The translations under genes were made by a program, and so were the position numbers. 64,000 nt of DNA from Methyloceanibacter caenitepidi (GTDB taxonomy: Bacteria; Pseudomonadota; Alphaproteobacteria; Rhizobiales; Methyloligellaceae). Below the pieces are notes generated by a model that saw nothing but the letters and a program-made list of their open reading frames with translations, had not been told where the DNA came from and did not search any database. How positions within the stretch are numbered: the stretch's first letter is position 1; every line of letters begins with the position of its first letter. The stretch is from assembly GCF_000828475.1 (NCBI RefSeq), contig NZ_AP014648.1, positions 2,987,400 through 3,051,399 on the forward strand. The letters run 5' to 3'. Shown piece after piece: positions 26,364 to 34,209 of the stretch.

Positions 26364-27991
26364 CGATGCTCCTCGACGCTCGTGGCGATGAGTTCTTTGT
26401 TGAAAGCCCGCAGCGCATGGGCCTGGGAGATCCTGCCGACGATCCGGCCGCGATCGTGCGGATCCACGACGGGCAGAGCTTCGGCGCCGAGCGTGTCGAA
26501 GGCGCGCAAGGCCGTTTCCAGCGTCTCGTTGGACGGGATCGCGTGTTCGCGATCGCTCTCGGGCAGTTCGGTCGGCTCGCCCTCTGCCAAGGGGCGCATG
26601 ATATCCGACACGCGCAGATCCTTCATGATCGTGCGGTGAGGGCCCTCATGGAGGACAATGCCGCGCGATTCCAGCTGAGCCTGGAACAGAGAGCGGCCGA
26701 GGACGGCCTGGTTGATGCCGTTGGCGACGGCGACCGTGAGAAGCAGCGCAAGGCTCAGTTCGAAGCCGCCGGTGAGCTCGAACACCATCACCGTCGTTGA
26801 GATCGGCGCGCCGAGCACGGCCGCGGCTACGGCGCCCATCCCGAGAATGGCATAAAGACCCTCGCTGGAGCCGACCTCGGGGACAGCTGCGGCCGCGATC
26901 AGACCGAAGGCGCCGCCCGTCATGGCGCCGAGATACAGGGCCGGAGAAAACACCCCGCCGCCGAAACGCGAACTCAGCGTGATGGCCGTCGCCACGGTCT
27001 TGAGCCCAATCAGCAGCAGCATCATGCCGATGGTCAGCTGGTCCTTTAGCGCCGCATCCGTCGTGTCGTAACCAACACCCAGCACCTCAGGGAACCAGAT
27101 GGCGATGATGCCCACCATCAGACCGCCGATCACCGGCCGCATGACAAGCGGGATCTTGACGTTGCGCGCCGCCCAGTCGGTGCTGAGGATGGTCAGCTGA
27201 AACACGACGGCGACGGCGGCCGCGACGATGCCGAGCAAGATGAAGGCCGGCACTTCGAGATAGGAGGCGATGCTGTAGCTCGGGACGATGAACGCCGCGA
27301 CATTTCCGAACCAGGCTTGCGACACGATCGTGGCCACGACCGACGAGAGCACCAGCGGCACGAAGGTCCGGATCGAAAAGTGACCGAGGATGACCTCCTG
27401 CGCGAACAGCACGCCCGCGATCGGCGCGTTGAACGATGCGGCGACCGCACCTGCGGCGCCCGAGGCGAGCAGCGTCCGCCGCGCCGCGTTGGGAAGATTG
27501 AGGTTCTCCGAACAGGCGACGGCAATGCTGGCGCCGAGGTGGACGATCGGCCCCTCGCGGCCGGCGCTGCCGCCGCAACCGAGCGAGAGCGCGCTCGTCA
27601 CGGCGCTGATCAGGCCCTGGCCGAGATGAAGCCCGCGTCCGCCGTTGACGCGCGCTTCCATGACGTCGGGGACCGCCACGGTTCGTTTGGCCGTCAACGC
27701 ATAGCGCAGCAGCAGCCCGACAAGCAGACCGCCGGCGGCGGGGGCCAGCATGACGACCCACCACGGCTGGTGACGCGCCGCCGCCGCCACATGTTCCGAC
27801 ATGGTATGGAGCCACGGCAGTTGGAAGACGCCGATGGCGAGGCGGAACAGGATGGCCGCCACACCCGTCGCCAACCCGATCAGCGGCGCCAGAAGCCAGA
27901 CGGTCGTCTGGCGTGTCTCCTGGAAATGCTTGAGATTGGGGATCGTCCAGCGTCGTGCCGTATCCAGGAGTTGGGCGCGTCTCAAAGCCAT
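26360..27991 (-). CDS. ClC-family chloride channel/transporter with C-terminal CBS domains
   Basis: The 543-residue protein has the duplicated ClC fold. The gating glutamate is Glu146 in GREGP and the anion-site motif GGVFSP is present. The serine motif GSGIP is replaced by AVP (residues 106-108). The second glutamate, which carries protons in exchangers (Glu203 of E. coli ClcA), aligns with Val200 in LFAQEVIL, as in channel-type ClCs. That suggests uncoupled chloride flux or an altered exchanger. A pair of CBS motifs, about residues 455-540, ends the protein and may sense adenine nucleotides. It converges with the haemoglobin gene. Start at 27991 is not strongly supported by a ribosome site. 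Confidence 0.88.
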   Translation of the reverse strand: MALRRAQLLDTARRWTIPNLKHFQETRQTTVWLLAPLIGLATGVAAILFRLAIGVFQLPWLHTMSEHVAAAARHQPWWVVMLAPAAGGLLVGLLLRYALTAKRTVAVPDVMEARVNGGRGLHLGQGLISAVTSALSLGCGGSAGREGPIVHLGASIAVACSENLNLPNAARRTLLASGAAGAVAASFNAPIAGVLFAQEVILGHFSIRTFVPLVLSSVVATIVSQAWFGNVAAFIVPSYSIASYLEVPAFILLGIVAAAVAVVFQLTILSTDWAARNVKIPLVMRPVIGGLMVGIIAIWFPEVLGVGYDTTDAALKDQLTIGMMLLLIGLKTVATAITLSSRFGGGVFSPALYLGAMTGGAFGLIAAAAVPEVGSSEGLYAILGMGAVAAAVLGAPISTTVMVFELTGGFELSLALLLTVAVANGINQAVLGRSLFQAQLESRGIVLHEGPHRTIMKDLRVSDIMRPLAEGEPTELPESDREHAIPSNETLETALRAFDTLGAEALPVVDPHDRGRIVGRISQAHALRAFNKELIATSVEEHR

Positions 27992-28085
27992 AGAATGGGT
28001 TTAAGGTTGCGCGCCTCCCCACTCAAGCAATTGTGGCGCTCCGTTCACGGATTCCGCCGCAAACGCAATGGCCCAAAGCCGCGTC

Positions 28086-28532
28086 CTATGGTGCCCCGGG
28101 AGGCATCTCCGCGAAGGTGGGGATATCCGGATCGAGGTAGCGCCAGGACGGGGCGCGACTCGCATAAACGATCATCTGCGGCTTGGCGATCTCCAGATCG
28201 TCGAGGCTGGACGCCCGCACAAGGATCTTGCCGGGCATGTTCGAATTTCGCGAAAAGATTGGGGAAGCGCATTCGGGACAAAACCCGCGACTTACGATGC
28301 TGCCGCTGTCGGCCGGGAAATCGAAAAATTTCAGCGTGCCGGTGACCGTGAAGCCATTCTCCGGAACCATCAGATGGGTAACGTGGTCGGTCCCGCTGGT
28401 CTTTCGGCAATCTTCACAGTGACATTGGCCAACGATAAGCGGCGGCGCCGCGCTTTGATAGCGAACCGCGCCGCACAGACAGCCTCCGGCGAAGCCGTCC
28501 GCGTTTTCCGTCGTCGATTCATCGTCCGCCAT
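28086..28532 (-). CDS. GFA family (CENP-V/GFA) zinc-binding protein
   Basis: The 148-residue protein carries the full zinc pattern of the GFA family: GCLCGAVRY, then CHCEDCRKTSG, then FCPECASP. Founder members were named glutathione-dependent formaldehyde-activating enzymes, but most are of uncertain function and may bind other thiol adducts. The start has AAGGAGG upstream. It is divergent from an HxlR regulator with a palindrome-rich intergenic region, so it is the probable target of that regulator. If the organism is methylotrophic, a formaldehyde-related role would make sense, but the sequence does not show this. Confidence 0.85.
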   Translation of the reverse strand: MADDESTTENADGFAGGCLCGAVRYQSAAPPLIVGQCHCEDCRKTSGTDHVTHLMVPENGFTVTGTLKFFDFPADSGSIVSRGFCPECASPIFSRNSNMPGKILVRASSLDDLEIAKPQMIVYASRAPSWRYLDPDIPTFAEMPPGAP

Positions 28533-28615
28533 CGGTCCCTCCTTGCGTTTCCGGCGATGCCGAAGCCCTTTTCTCTGTCTCAGTCAGAGATACGGAGCCT
28601 GGGCCATGATAGCTC

Positions 28616-28645
28616 GTCACTTGTCACTTGCAAGTTAAGAGTGAC
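28616..28645. promoter_or_regulatory. Candidate operator of second HxlR regulator
   Basis: Two direct copies of GTCACTT (28616-28622, 28623-28629) overlap the palindrome ACTTGCAAGT (28626-28635). A wider inverted repeat has GTCACT (28623-28628) and AGTGAC (28640-28645). The cluster lies just before the HxlR start and would also cover the GFA promoter. Confidence 0.5.
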
Positions 28646-28657
28646 ATACTGGATTTC

Positions 28658-29014
28658 ATGGATGATTCGCGATCAGGCTGCCCCGTCGCCATGACCCTCG
28701 ATATTGTGGGGGACCGCTGGACGCTGGTGATCCTCCGCGATCTCTTCATGGGGAAGCAGCGGTTCTCCCAGTTCCTGGACTCGCCCGAGCGGATCGCCAC
28801 GAACGTTCTCACCGATCGTCTGGTCATGATGGAACGCGAAGGGCTGGTGACGAAAGCGCTCTACCAGGAGCGGCCGAAGCGCTACGAATTCCGGCTTACG
28901 GAACGGGGAGAAGCGTTGCTGCCGGTGCTCCAGGCCATGGCCCGCTGGGGCAATCGATTCTTTCCCGACTCCTGGCGCGTGCCACAAGAGTTCCTTGACC
29001 GCAAAGCGCCTTGA
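28658..29014 (+). CDS. HxlR-family transcriptional regulator
   Basis: The 118-residue protein has the HxlR winged helix: GCPVAMTLDIVGDRWTLVIL, RFSQFLDSPERIATNVLTDR in the recognition region, and KRYEFRLTERGEALLP in the wing. The single Cys8 lies at the position used for redox sensing in several HxlR proteins such as HypR and YodB. I start at ATG 28658; a TTG 30 bases upstream is in frame but lies within the operator. It is divergent from the GFA gene. The PQEF end of the protein is typical for the subgroup that controls small detoxification genes. Confidence 0.85.
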   Translation: MDDSRSGCPVAMTLDIVGDRWTLVILRDLFMGKQRFSQFLDSPERIATNVLTDRLVMMEREGLVTKALYQERPKRYEFRLTERGEALLPVLQAMARWGNRFFPDSWRVPQEFLDRKAP

Positions 29015-29069
29015 ATCCCCGCGCCTTCCCATAAAAAGCCCCAAAAATGGGGCCCATCCGACCTTAGTA

Positions 29070-29084
29070 TTGTGCAGTGCACAA
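29070..29084. promoter_or_regulatory. PhaR-type operator 1
   Basis: TTGTGCA-G-TGCACAA is a perfect 7-1-7 palindrome of the TGC/GCA type bound by the polyhydroxybutyrate repressor PhaR. It lies 80 bases before the phasin ATG. Confidence 0.6.
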
Positions 29085-29098
29085 TGCCCTTGAACTTC

Positions 29099-29113
29099 AT
29101 TGTGCAGCGCAAT
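29099..29113. promoter_or_regulatory. PhaR-type operator 2
   Basis: ATTGTGCAGCGCAAT repeats the first operator with one mismatch in the arms. The centres are 29 bases apart, and TATATA follows at once as a possible -10 box. Two sites suggest co-operative repression of the phasin gene. Confidence 0.55.
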
Positions 29114-29163
29114 ATATACAGGCCGTGGTTCACCGGCGCTCACAATAGGAAAGGAGCACTGAT

Positions 29164-29535
29164 ATGTTGGAATTTGACAAGACGGCCCTCGACAAGGCCA
29201 CCAAGGACTTCCAGAAACTGGGTAAGGACAACTACGAAGCCGTGGTTAAGTCCTATGGCCAGATGAACAAGGGTTTCCAGGACATCGGCACCAGCTTCAC
29301 CGACTACACGAAGCAGGCGTTCGCCGAGGCGACCGCGACCTTCGAAAAGCTCGTCGGCGCCAAGTCGCTCGAGCATGCCATCGAGATCCAGTCCGAGTAT
29401 GCCAAGAAGGCGTATGAGACCTGGTTGGCCGAGGTCACGAAAATCGGCGAGATGTATGCCTCCGTCGCGCGCGACGCGTACAAGCCGGTTGAAAAGGCCG
29501 TGGAGAAGACCACTGCCACGGTGACCGCGTCCTAA
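29164..29535 (+). CDS. Phasin family protein
   Basis: The 123-residue protein is almost entirely helical and amphipathic, beginning MLEFDKTALDKATKDFQKLG and ending with a Lys/Ala/Thr tail, as in phasin_2 proteins. Phasins coat polyhydroxyalkanoate granules and set their number and size. The pattern FEKLVGAKSLEHAIEIQSEY is typical of the granule-binding core. The ribosome site AAAGGAG is strong. Two PhaR-type operators lie upstream, so expression should rise when granules form. A strong terminator follows. No phaC or phaR gene is in this window. Confidence 0.88.
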   Translation: MLEFDKTALDKATKDFQKLGKDNYEAVVKSYGQMNKGFQDIGTSFTDYTKQAFAEATATFEKLVGAKSLEHAIEIQSEYAKKAYETWLAEVTKIGEMYASVARDAYKPVEKAVEKTTATVTAS

Positions 29536-29558
29536 TCGGCGGCTACCGCACGCAGTTG

Positions 29559-29595
29559 AAAAGGCCTGGAGGCTCCGCCTCCGGGCCTTTTTCTT
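29559..29595 (+). terminator. Rho-independent terminator of phasin gene
   Basis: AAGGCC-GGAGGC pairs with GCCTCC-GGCCTT around TCC and is followed by TTTTTC. It is a textbook hairpin 24 bases after the phasin stop. Confidence 0.88.
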
Positions 29596-29647
29596 TGCCG
29601 TATTTGTATGGGCCTGACTGGGACTGCGGCTCCGGCGCGCGTGCCCG

Positions 29648-31024
29648 CTAGGACGCCAGCTTCAGCGACTCGTCCTTGGCCGGTGACGGCGGCGTGCTCT
29701 CACCCATCGTGCGCATCTCGCCTGCCGGCAGCGCGTTGCCGCCGAACTTCTTCAGTAGGCGCTTCATGTAGCGGCGGAAGCGCAGGTGATGAATCTCAAA
29801 CCGGTGCCACGGCGTGTCCTGGCGTTTGATGCCGTGGCCGATATCGGGGGCGCCCTGTCTCTTCAAATCCCGGAACCAAGCGGCGCGCTCAGGATCGTTC
29901 TCCTGGGCCCTGATGAAGGCGGCGATCAGACGCGCCTGGTGGTCCGCGACCTGCCACACCCCACCCTCGGCCGGATCAAACAGGCCAACCGCGAAAAAGT
30001 CGTCCCAGTCGCGGTGGAAGGTGTGGATGAACAACTTCGACCAGCCGTGCTCGTCCAGCACGTAAGAGTCGTCCATGAACGGGAAATGGACTTTGAAGCC
30101 CGTTGCCCAGATGACCATGTCGACTTCCTCCGACGTCTCGTCGGTGAAATAGACACGGCGGCCTTCCAGACGGTCGACGCCCGGCTTGGCGACCACGCGC
30201 CCGTGAACGAGATGGTCCAGATAGGTGTTGGAGGCAGTGGGGTGGGCCTCGAAGAGATCGTGGTCGGGCTTCGGCAGACCGTAACGCTCATGGGACCCGA
30301 TCAGGACAAGCATCCCGAGCTTGTAGACCTTGTACATGATCTTGCGCGGGATCGGCGCACGGCTGATCCTGTCGATCACCGTATCGGTCGGCTTCCCGAA
30401 TAGAAGCTTCGGGAAGAAATAGTAAGTGCGGCGCATGGAATGGATCGCCGCCTTCCCGCCATGCACGGCATCGTCCAGGATATCGACGGCAGAATTGCCG
30501 GCGCCCACCACCAGGACCCGCTTGTCCTTGAGCTGCGCCTTCGATTTCACGTCGTGGGAATGCAGCATCTCGCCTTCGAACGTGCCGGGATATGCCGGTA
30601 CGGACGGGTGCCAATGATGGCCCGTCGCCATGACCACGCCGTCGTAGCGGCGAGGCTCGGCTTCTCCGGCAAGCGTGACCAGCCATCCCTCGTCGTCGCG
30701 TTCGATATGGTCGACCCGGGTGTTGAACGTGATGTGGTCGTAGAGACCGAACTCTTCCGCATAAGCTCGAAAATATGCCTGCGCCTGCGCCGCGCTCGCA
30801 TAGACCGGCCAGTCCTCGGCGAAGTCGAAGTCGAGATAGCGGGTCAGCTTCTTGGAGGAATTGAGGTGGGTCGAGCCGTACACCGCATGGGGACTGTCGA
30901 GGTTCCAAATGCCCCCGACGTCGCTCTCCGCCTCGAAACAGTCGAAGGCGATGCCGCTCTCCGCGAACCGCTTGACCACGGGTAACCCGCAAGCACCGGC
31001 GCCAATAATGCAGTATCGCCTCAC
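29648..31024 (-). CDS. Flavin-containing monooxygenase
   Basis: The 458-residue protein has two dinucleotide folds: GAGACG near residue 8 for FAD and VVGAGNSAVD near residue 175 for NADPH. Between them is the FMO/BVMO fingerprint FEGEMLHSHDVK, with its histidine but not the W/P end that marks true Baeyer-Villiger enzymes. A second ATG motif (MVIWATGFKVHFP) follows near residue 320. It should oxygenate a soft nucleophile such as an amine or sulfide; bacterial trimethylamine monooxygenases belong to this family, but the substrate here is unknown. It converges with the phasin gene. A 252-base gap on its 5' side shows no gene. Confidence 0.88.
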   Translation of the reverse strand: MRRYCIIGAGACGLPVVKRFAESGIAFDCFEAESDVGGIWNLDSPHAVYGSTHLNSSKKLTRYLDFDFAEDWPVYASAAQAQAYFRAYAEEFGLYDHITFNTRVDHIERDDEGWLVTLAGEAEPRRYDGVVMATGHHWHPSVPAYPGTFEGEMLHSHDVKSKAQLKDKRVLVVGAGNSAVDILDDAVHGGKAAIHSMRRTYYFFPKLLFGKPTDTVIDRISRAPIPRKIMYKVYKLGMLVLIGSHERYGLPKPDHDLFEAHPTASNTYLDHLVHGRVVAKPGVDRLEGRRVYFTDETSEEVDMVIWATGFKVHFPFMDDSYVLDEHGWSKLFIHTFHRDWDDFFAVGLFDPAEGGVWQVADHQARLIAAFIRAQENDPERAAWFRDLKRQGAPDIGHGIKRQDTPWHRFEIHHLRFRRYMKRLLKKFGGNALPAGEMRTMGESTPPSPAKDESLKLAS

Positions 31025-31276
31025 GTCACCTCCAAGAGCGTAGGTGCGGCAAAAGCACCCGAGACTAGCTCCATATTACGGCAGACCAAAGCACTCCAGA
31101 CCCTGCGCATCAACCCATAGGAATTTGGTTCTGGCTCATTGATTTGGCTCAAGTCGCAGCCTCTCCGGGGAAGCTCTCTAAGGGAAAAGGGGCATTTCGC
31201 TTGTGCCTGAATTCGATGGAAGTTACCCGTATGGTCACCGGCCGCAATACCCAGCACCGCGAGTTGAGGGATTTTC

Positions 31277-32638
31277 ATGGACAGTGAGCAGGACGTCACT
31301 ATCAAGAACTGGGACGGCACTTGGACCTACCACCCCCGCGTGAAGGCCAGGCCCGAAAGCGTCGAGGATCTCATCGAGATCGTCACCGACCCGGTGCGCT
31401 TTCCCTCCCCCGTTCGCCCCGCCGGCTCCATGCACTCCACCGCGCGCATGAACGGCGACGACGAGGGCGGCACCATGGTCGACATGACGGCCATGAACCG
31501 CATCCTCCACTTCACGGACGACACGGTGACCGTCGAGGCCGGCGTGACCCACGGCGACCTCGCCAAGGCCCTCAAGGCGCGCGGCCTCCAGCCCTACATC
31601 ACCACGGAAATCGGAAACACGACCCTCGCCGCCTTCGCCTGCGCCGCCACAAAGGACAGCTCCTTCCCGGGCGAATATGGGCAGGTCAGCTCCTACGTCG
31701 TGGGAATTCGCTACGTGAACGCCGACGGCGAAATCAAGGAGATCACGGAGGCGAACGATCCTCAGGAGATGCAGCTCTTCCGGACGAGCTACGGCATGTT
31801 CGGCCTCATCTTCGAGGTCACCATCAAGGTGCGTCCCACGCAAGCGCTCGAGGTGCGGCACTACGGACTCAGCATCGACGAGTTCCGCAAGTTTCTGCCC
31901 GTCTACAAGGCGCGCGGCCACGCGGTCATGTACTACATCTACCCCTACGCGCGACGGGTCGTGGTCGAGTTGCGCAAGCAGCACCCCGACAAGAAGCCCA
32001 CCTCGCGGCTCCGCTGGCAGTACCGCAACAAGTTCTGGAAGCAGTGGGCTCCCGCAGTCGCGACCTGGATCGACACCAACATCAAGAACAAGAAGTGGCG
32101 GGCCTCCGCGCACGATGCCTTCTTCTTTCTGCAGCGGCAGTTGATGGTGCGGCTCATGCGCTACAATCACAGCTGGCCGCATGCGCAGATCATCACCTAC
32201 CCCCGCAAGCCGAAGGTGTTTTACCTGTTCAGCATGTGGTCGTTCCGCGAGACCGACTTCTTCGACATCCTCGAGCGGTATTGCGACTTCTGCATCGCCT
32301 ACGAGAAGGGCACAGGCTTCCGCTGCAACCTGCCGTCCGTCGGCTACGTGATCAGCCGGGACTGCGAGGCCTTGTTCTCCTACACCTGGGAAGGCCCGGG
32401 CATGAGCATCGATCCCGCCTCGACCGGAGGGCGGGAGTGGGAAGAGTTTCTCCACGCCTATAACGATTTCTGCAGCGAGCATGGCGGGACGCCGCTCTTC
32501 AATCAGACGCCGTTCCTCACCCGTGAGATGGTGCGCCACTCCTTTGGGGCGCGTCTGCAGAAATTCGCCGCCGCGCGGGCCGAGCGCGATCCCAAAGAGC
32601 GGTTCCTCGACCAGCACTTCCGCGATCTTCTATCTTAG
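31277..32638 (+). CDS. FAD-linked oxidoreductase of the VAO/aldonolactone oxidase type
   Basis: The 453-residue protein has the FAD_binding_4 domain in its first 190 residues. RPAGSMHS has the histidine that, in aldonolactone and alditol oxidases, bonds covalently to FAD. TVEAGVTHGDLAKAL and the GIRYVN strand follow. The C-terminal half resembles the D-arabinono-lactone oxidase cap, but with long Trp/Lys-rich insertions near residues 235-280. It probably oxidises a sugar lactone or alcohol; the substrate is not known. The start has GAGGGA upstream. An aldo/keto reductase gene follows 38 bases later and is likely co-transcribed. Confidence 0.8.
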   Translation: MDSEQDVTIKNWDGTWTYHPRVKARPESVEDLIEIVTDPVRFPSPVRPAGSMHSTARMNGDDEGGTMVDMTAMNRILHFTDDTVTVEAGVTHGDLAKALKARGLQPYITTEIGNTTLAAFACAATKDSSFPGEYGQVSSYVVGIRYVNADGEIKEITEANDPQEMQLFRTSYGMFGLIFEVTIKVRPTQALEVRHYGLSIDEFRKFLPVYKARGHAVMYYIYPYARRVVVELRKQHPDKKPTSRLRWQYRNKFWKQWAPAVATWIDTNIKNKKWRASAHDAFFFLQRQLMVRLMRYNHSWPHAQIITYPRKPKVFYLFSMWSFRETDFFDILERYCDFCIAYEKGTGFRCNLPSVGYVISRDCEALFSYTWEGPGMSIDPASTGGREWEEFLHAYNDFCSEHGGTPLFNQTPFLTREMVRHSFGARLQKFAAARAERDPKERFLDQHFRDLLS

Positions 32639-32676
32639 CGGCCGAACAAAACGCCACGACCACGAGGCCTGCACCA

Positions 32677-33663
32677 ATGGAGCAGATCAGCATTCCGGGA
32701 CTTCCCTTTGCCGCATCGCGCATCGCGCTCGGCACCTGGGCGATCGGCGGCTGGATGTGGGGCGGCCCCGACGATGACAATGCCATCGCCACGATCCACC
32801 GCGCCCTCGATCTCGGCATCAACCTCGTGGACACGGCGCCGGTCTACGGCTTCGGCCACTCCGAGGAGATCGTCGGGCGTGCGCTCGAGGGACGGCGGGA
32901 CGATGTCCTGATCGCCACCAAGGTAGGACTCGACTGGAGCAGCGGGCGCCCGCGCCGCAATTCAACACCGGAACGTCTGCGTCAGGAGCTCGAGGATTCG
33001 CTGCGGCGGCTCCGAACCGACGTCATCGATATCTACCAAATCCACTGGCCCGACGACGCGACGGCGTTCGAGGTCACGGCCGAAACGCTCGACGAATTCC
33101 GGCGCGAGGGAAAAATTCGCGCCATCGGCGTCAGCAATTTCGATGTCGCGCAAATGGAGCGCTTTCGGACCAGGGCGCCGATTGCGACAGTCCAGCCGCC
33201 CTACAATCTCTTCGAGCGCGGCGCTGAGGATGCGGTGCTGCCCTACGCCAAGACCCACGGCATCGTGGCGCTGACTTACGGTGCGCTCTGCCGCGGGCTG
33301 CTGAGCGGGAAGATGACCGAAGACACCACGTTCGAGGGCGACGACCTGCGCAAGATGGACCCGAAATTCAAGCAGAGCCGGCGCGGGCAATACCTCGCCG
33401 CCGTTGCCGAGCTCGACACGCTGGCGCGTGACAAGTTCGGCAAGTCCGTTCTGGCGCTCGCCGTGCGTTGGATTCTGGATCAGGGCGATACGGTCGCGCT
33501 TTGGGGCGCCCGGCGGCCCGCCCAGCTCGACGCCGTGCCCGAGATCATGGGCTGGCATGTCGACGCCGAGACCATGGCGGAGATCGACGCGATTCTCGCC
33601 AAGACGGTCACAGACCCCGTCGGCCCCGAGTTCATGGCGCCGCCGCGCACGAAAGTCGCCTAG
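32677..33663 (+). CDS. Aldo/keto reductase
   Basis: The 328-residue TIM-barrel reductase has the AKR signatures: LGINLVDTAPVYGFGHSEE with the catalytic Asp and Tyr, a lysine in LIATKVGLDW, and IYQIHWPD with the active-site His. The NADPH-binding C-terminal region reads ALAVRWILDQGDTVALWGAR. The protein belongs to the YajO/YhdN-like group of general reductases for aldehydes and ketones. Together with the upstream FAD oxidase it could interconvert sugar-derived compounds. Its end is 16 bases from the convergent DinB gene. Confidence 0.88.
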   Translation: MEQISIPGLPFAASRIALGTWAIGGWMWGGPDDDNAIATIHRALDLGINLVDTAPVYGFGHSEEIVGRALEGRRDDVLIATKVGLDWSSGRPRRNSTPERLRQELEDSLRRLRTDVIDIYQIHWPDDATAFEVTAETLDEFRREGKIRAIGVSNFDVAQMERFRTRAPIATVQPPYNLFERGAEDAVLPYAKTHGIVALTYGALCRGLLSGKMTEDTTFEGDDLRKMDPKFKQSRRGQYLAAVAELDTLARDKFGKSVLALAVRWILDQGDTVALWGARRPAQLDAVPEIMGWHVDAETMAEIDAILAKTVTDPVGPEFMAPPRTKVA

Positions 33664-33679
33664 GTCGGGCGGAGAATGC

Positions 33680-34207
33680 TCAGCCTGATGTAGCGGTTCG
33701 GTCGAGGCCGATCCCGGTCTGACGCTGATAGAGGATCAGGTCGAGCGAAGGCGCCTCGCCCGTGAGCTTGGTCAGCAGGCAATGCGCCTGGCCGCGGTGA
33801 TGGGTCTGATGATTGAACACGTGCGACAAAGCGGAACTGAGCGGCTGCACGACCCTGGCGGGCTGAACGATCGTGCCGTAGTGGACGTCGCTCGCGGCGT
33901 CAGCGTCAGTCAGACCGCCCACATAGGCGGCGATGCGCTCATCCTCCACACGCCGCGCTTTGCGCAACGGCTCGAACTCCTCATACAGGATCGCATCGAG
34001 CGACGGCGGCAGCGCGCCCTCGCCCGTGAAACGGTGCATCCATATGCGGTCCGCCACCAAAATGTGGTTGAGCGTGCCGTGCATCGACTTGAAGAAAGCA
34101 CCCTGATCGGCGCGGTAATCCGCATCGGATAGGCGCGAAGCCGCATCGTAGAGTCGCTCGTTGGCCCACGCGTTGTAGCCAGCGAACATCACGAATGTCT
34201 GGCGCAT
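33680..34207 (-). CDS. DinB family (YfiT/DinB superfamily) metal-binding protein
   Basis: The 175-residue protein is a four-helix bundle of the DinB type. It has the histidine triad: one in TLNHILVADRIW and two in HVFNHQTHHRG. These bind a divalent metal. Some family members are thiol-S-transferases that use mycothiol or bacillithiol; in proteobacteria most have no assigned role. The start is firm, lying two bases after the stop of the SDR gene, so both are in one operon. The long open frame in this phase runs through the SDR gene and is not coding there. Confidence 0.8.
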   Translation of the reverse strand: MRQTFVMFAGYNAWANERLYDAASRLSDADYRADQGAFFKSMHGTLNHILVADRIWMHRFTGEGALPPSLDAILYEEFEPLRKARRVEDERIAAYVGGLTDADAASDVHYGTIVQPARVVQPLSSALSHVFNHQTHHRGQAHCLLTKLTGEAPSLDLILYQRQTGIGLDRTATSG

Positions 34208-34209
34208 CG

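Noticed and set aside
31235-32617. Minus-strand 460-codon frame opposite the FAD oxidoreductase
   Set aside because: Shadow of a high-GC gene; the plus strand carries the FAD-binding motifs.
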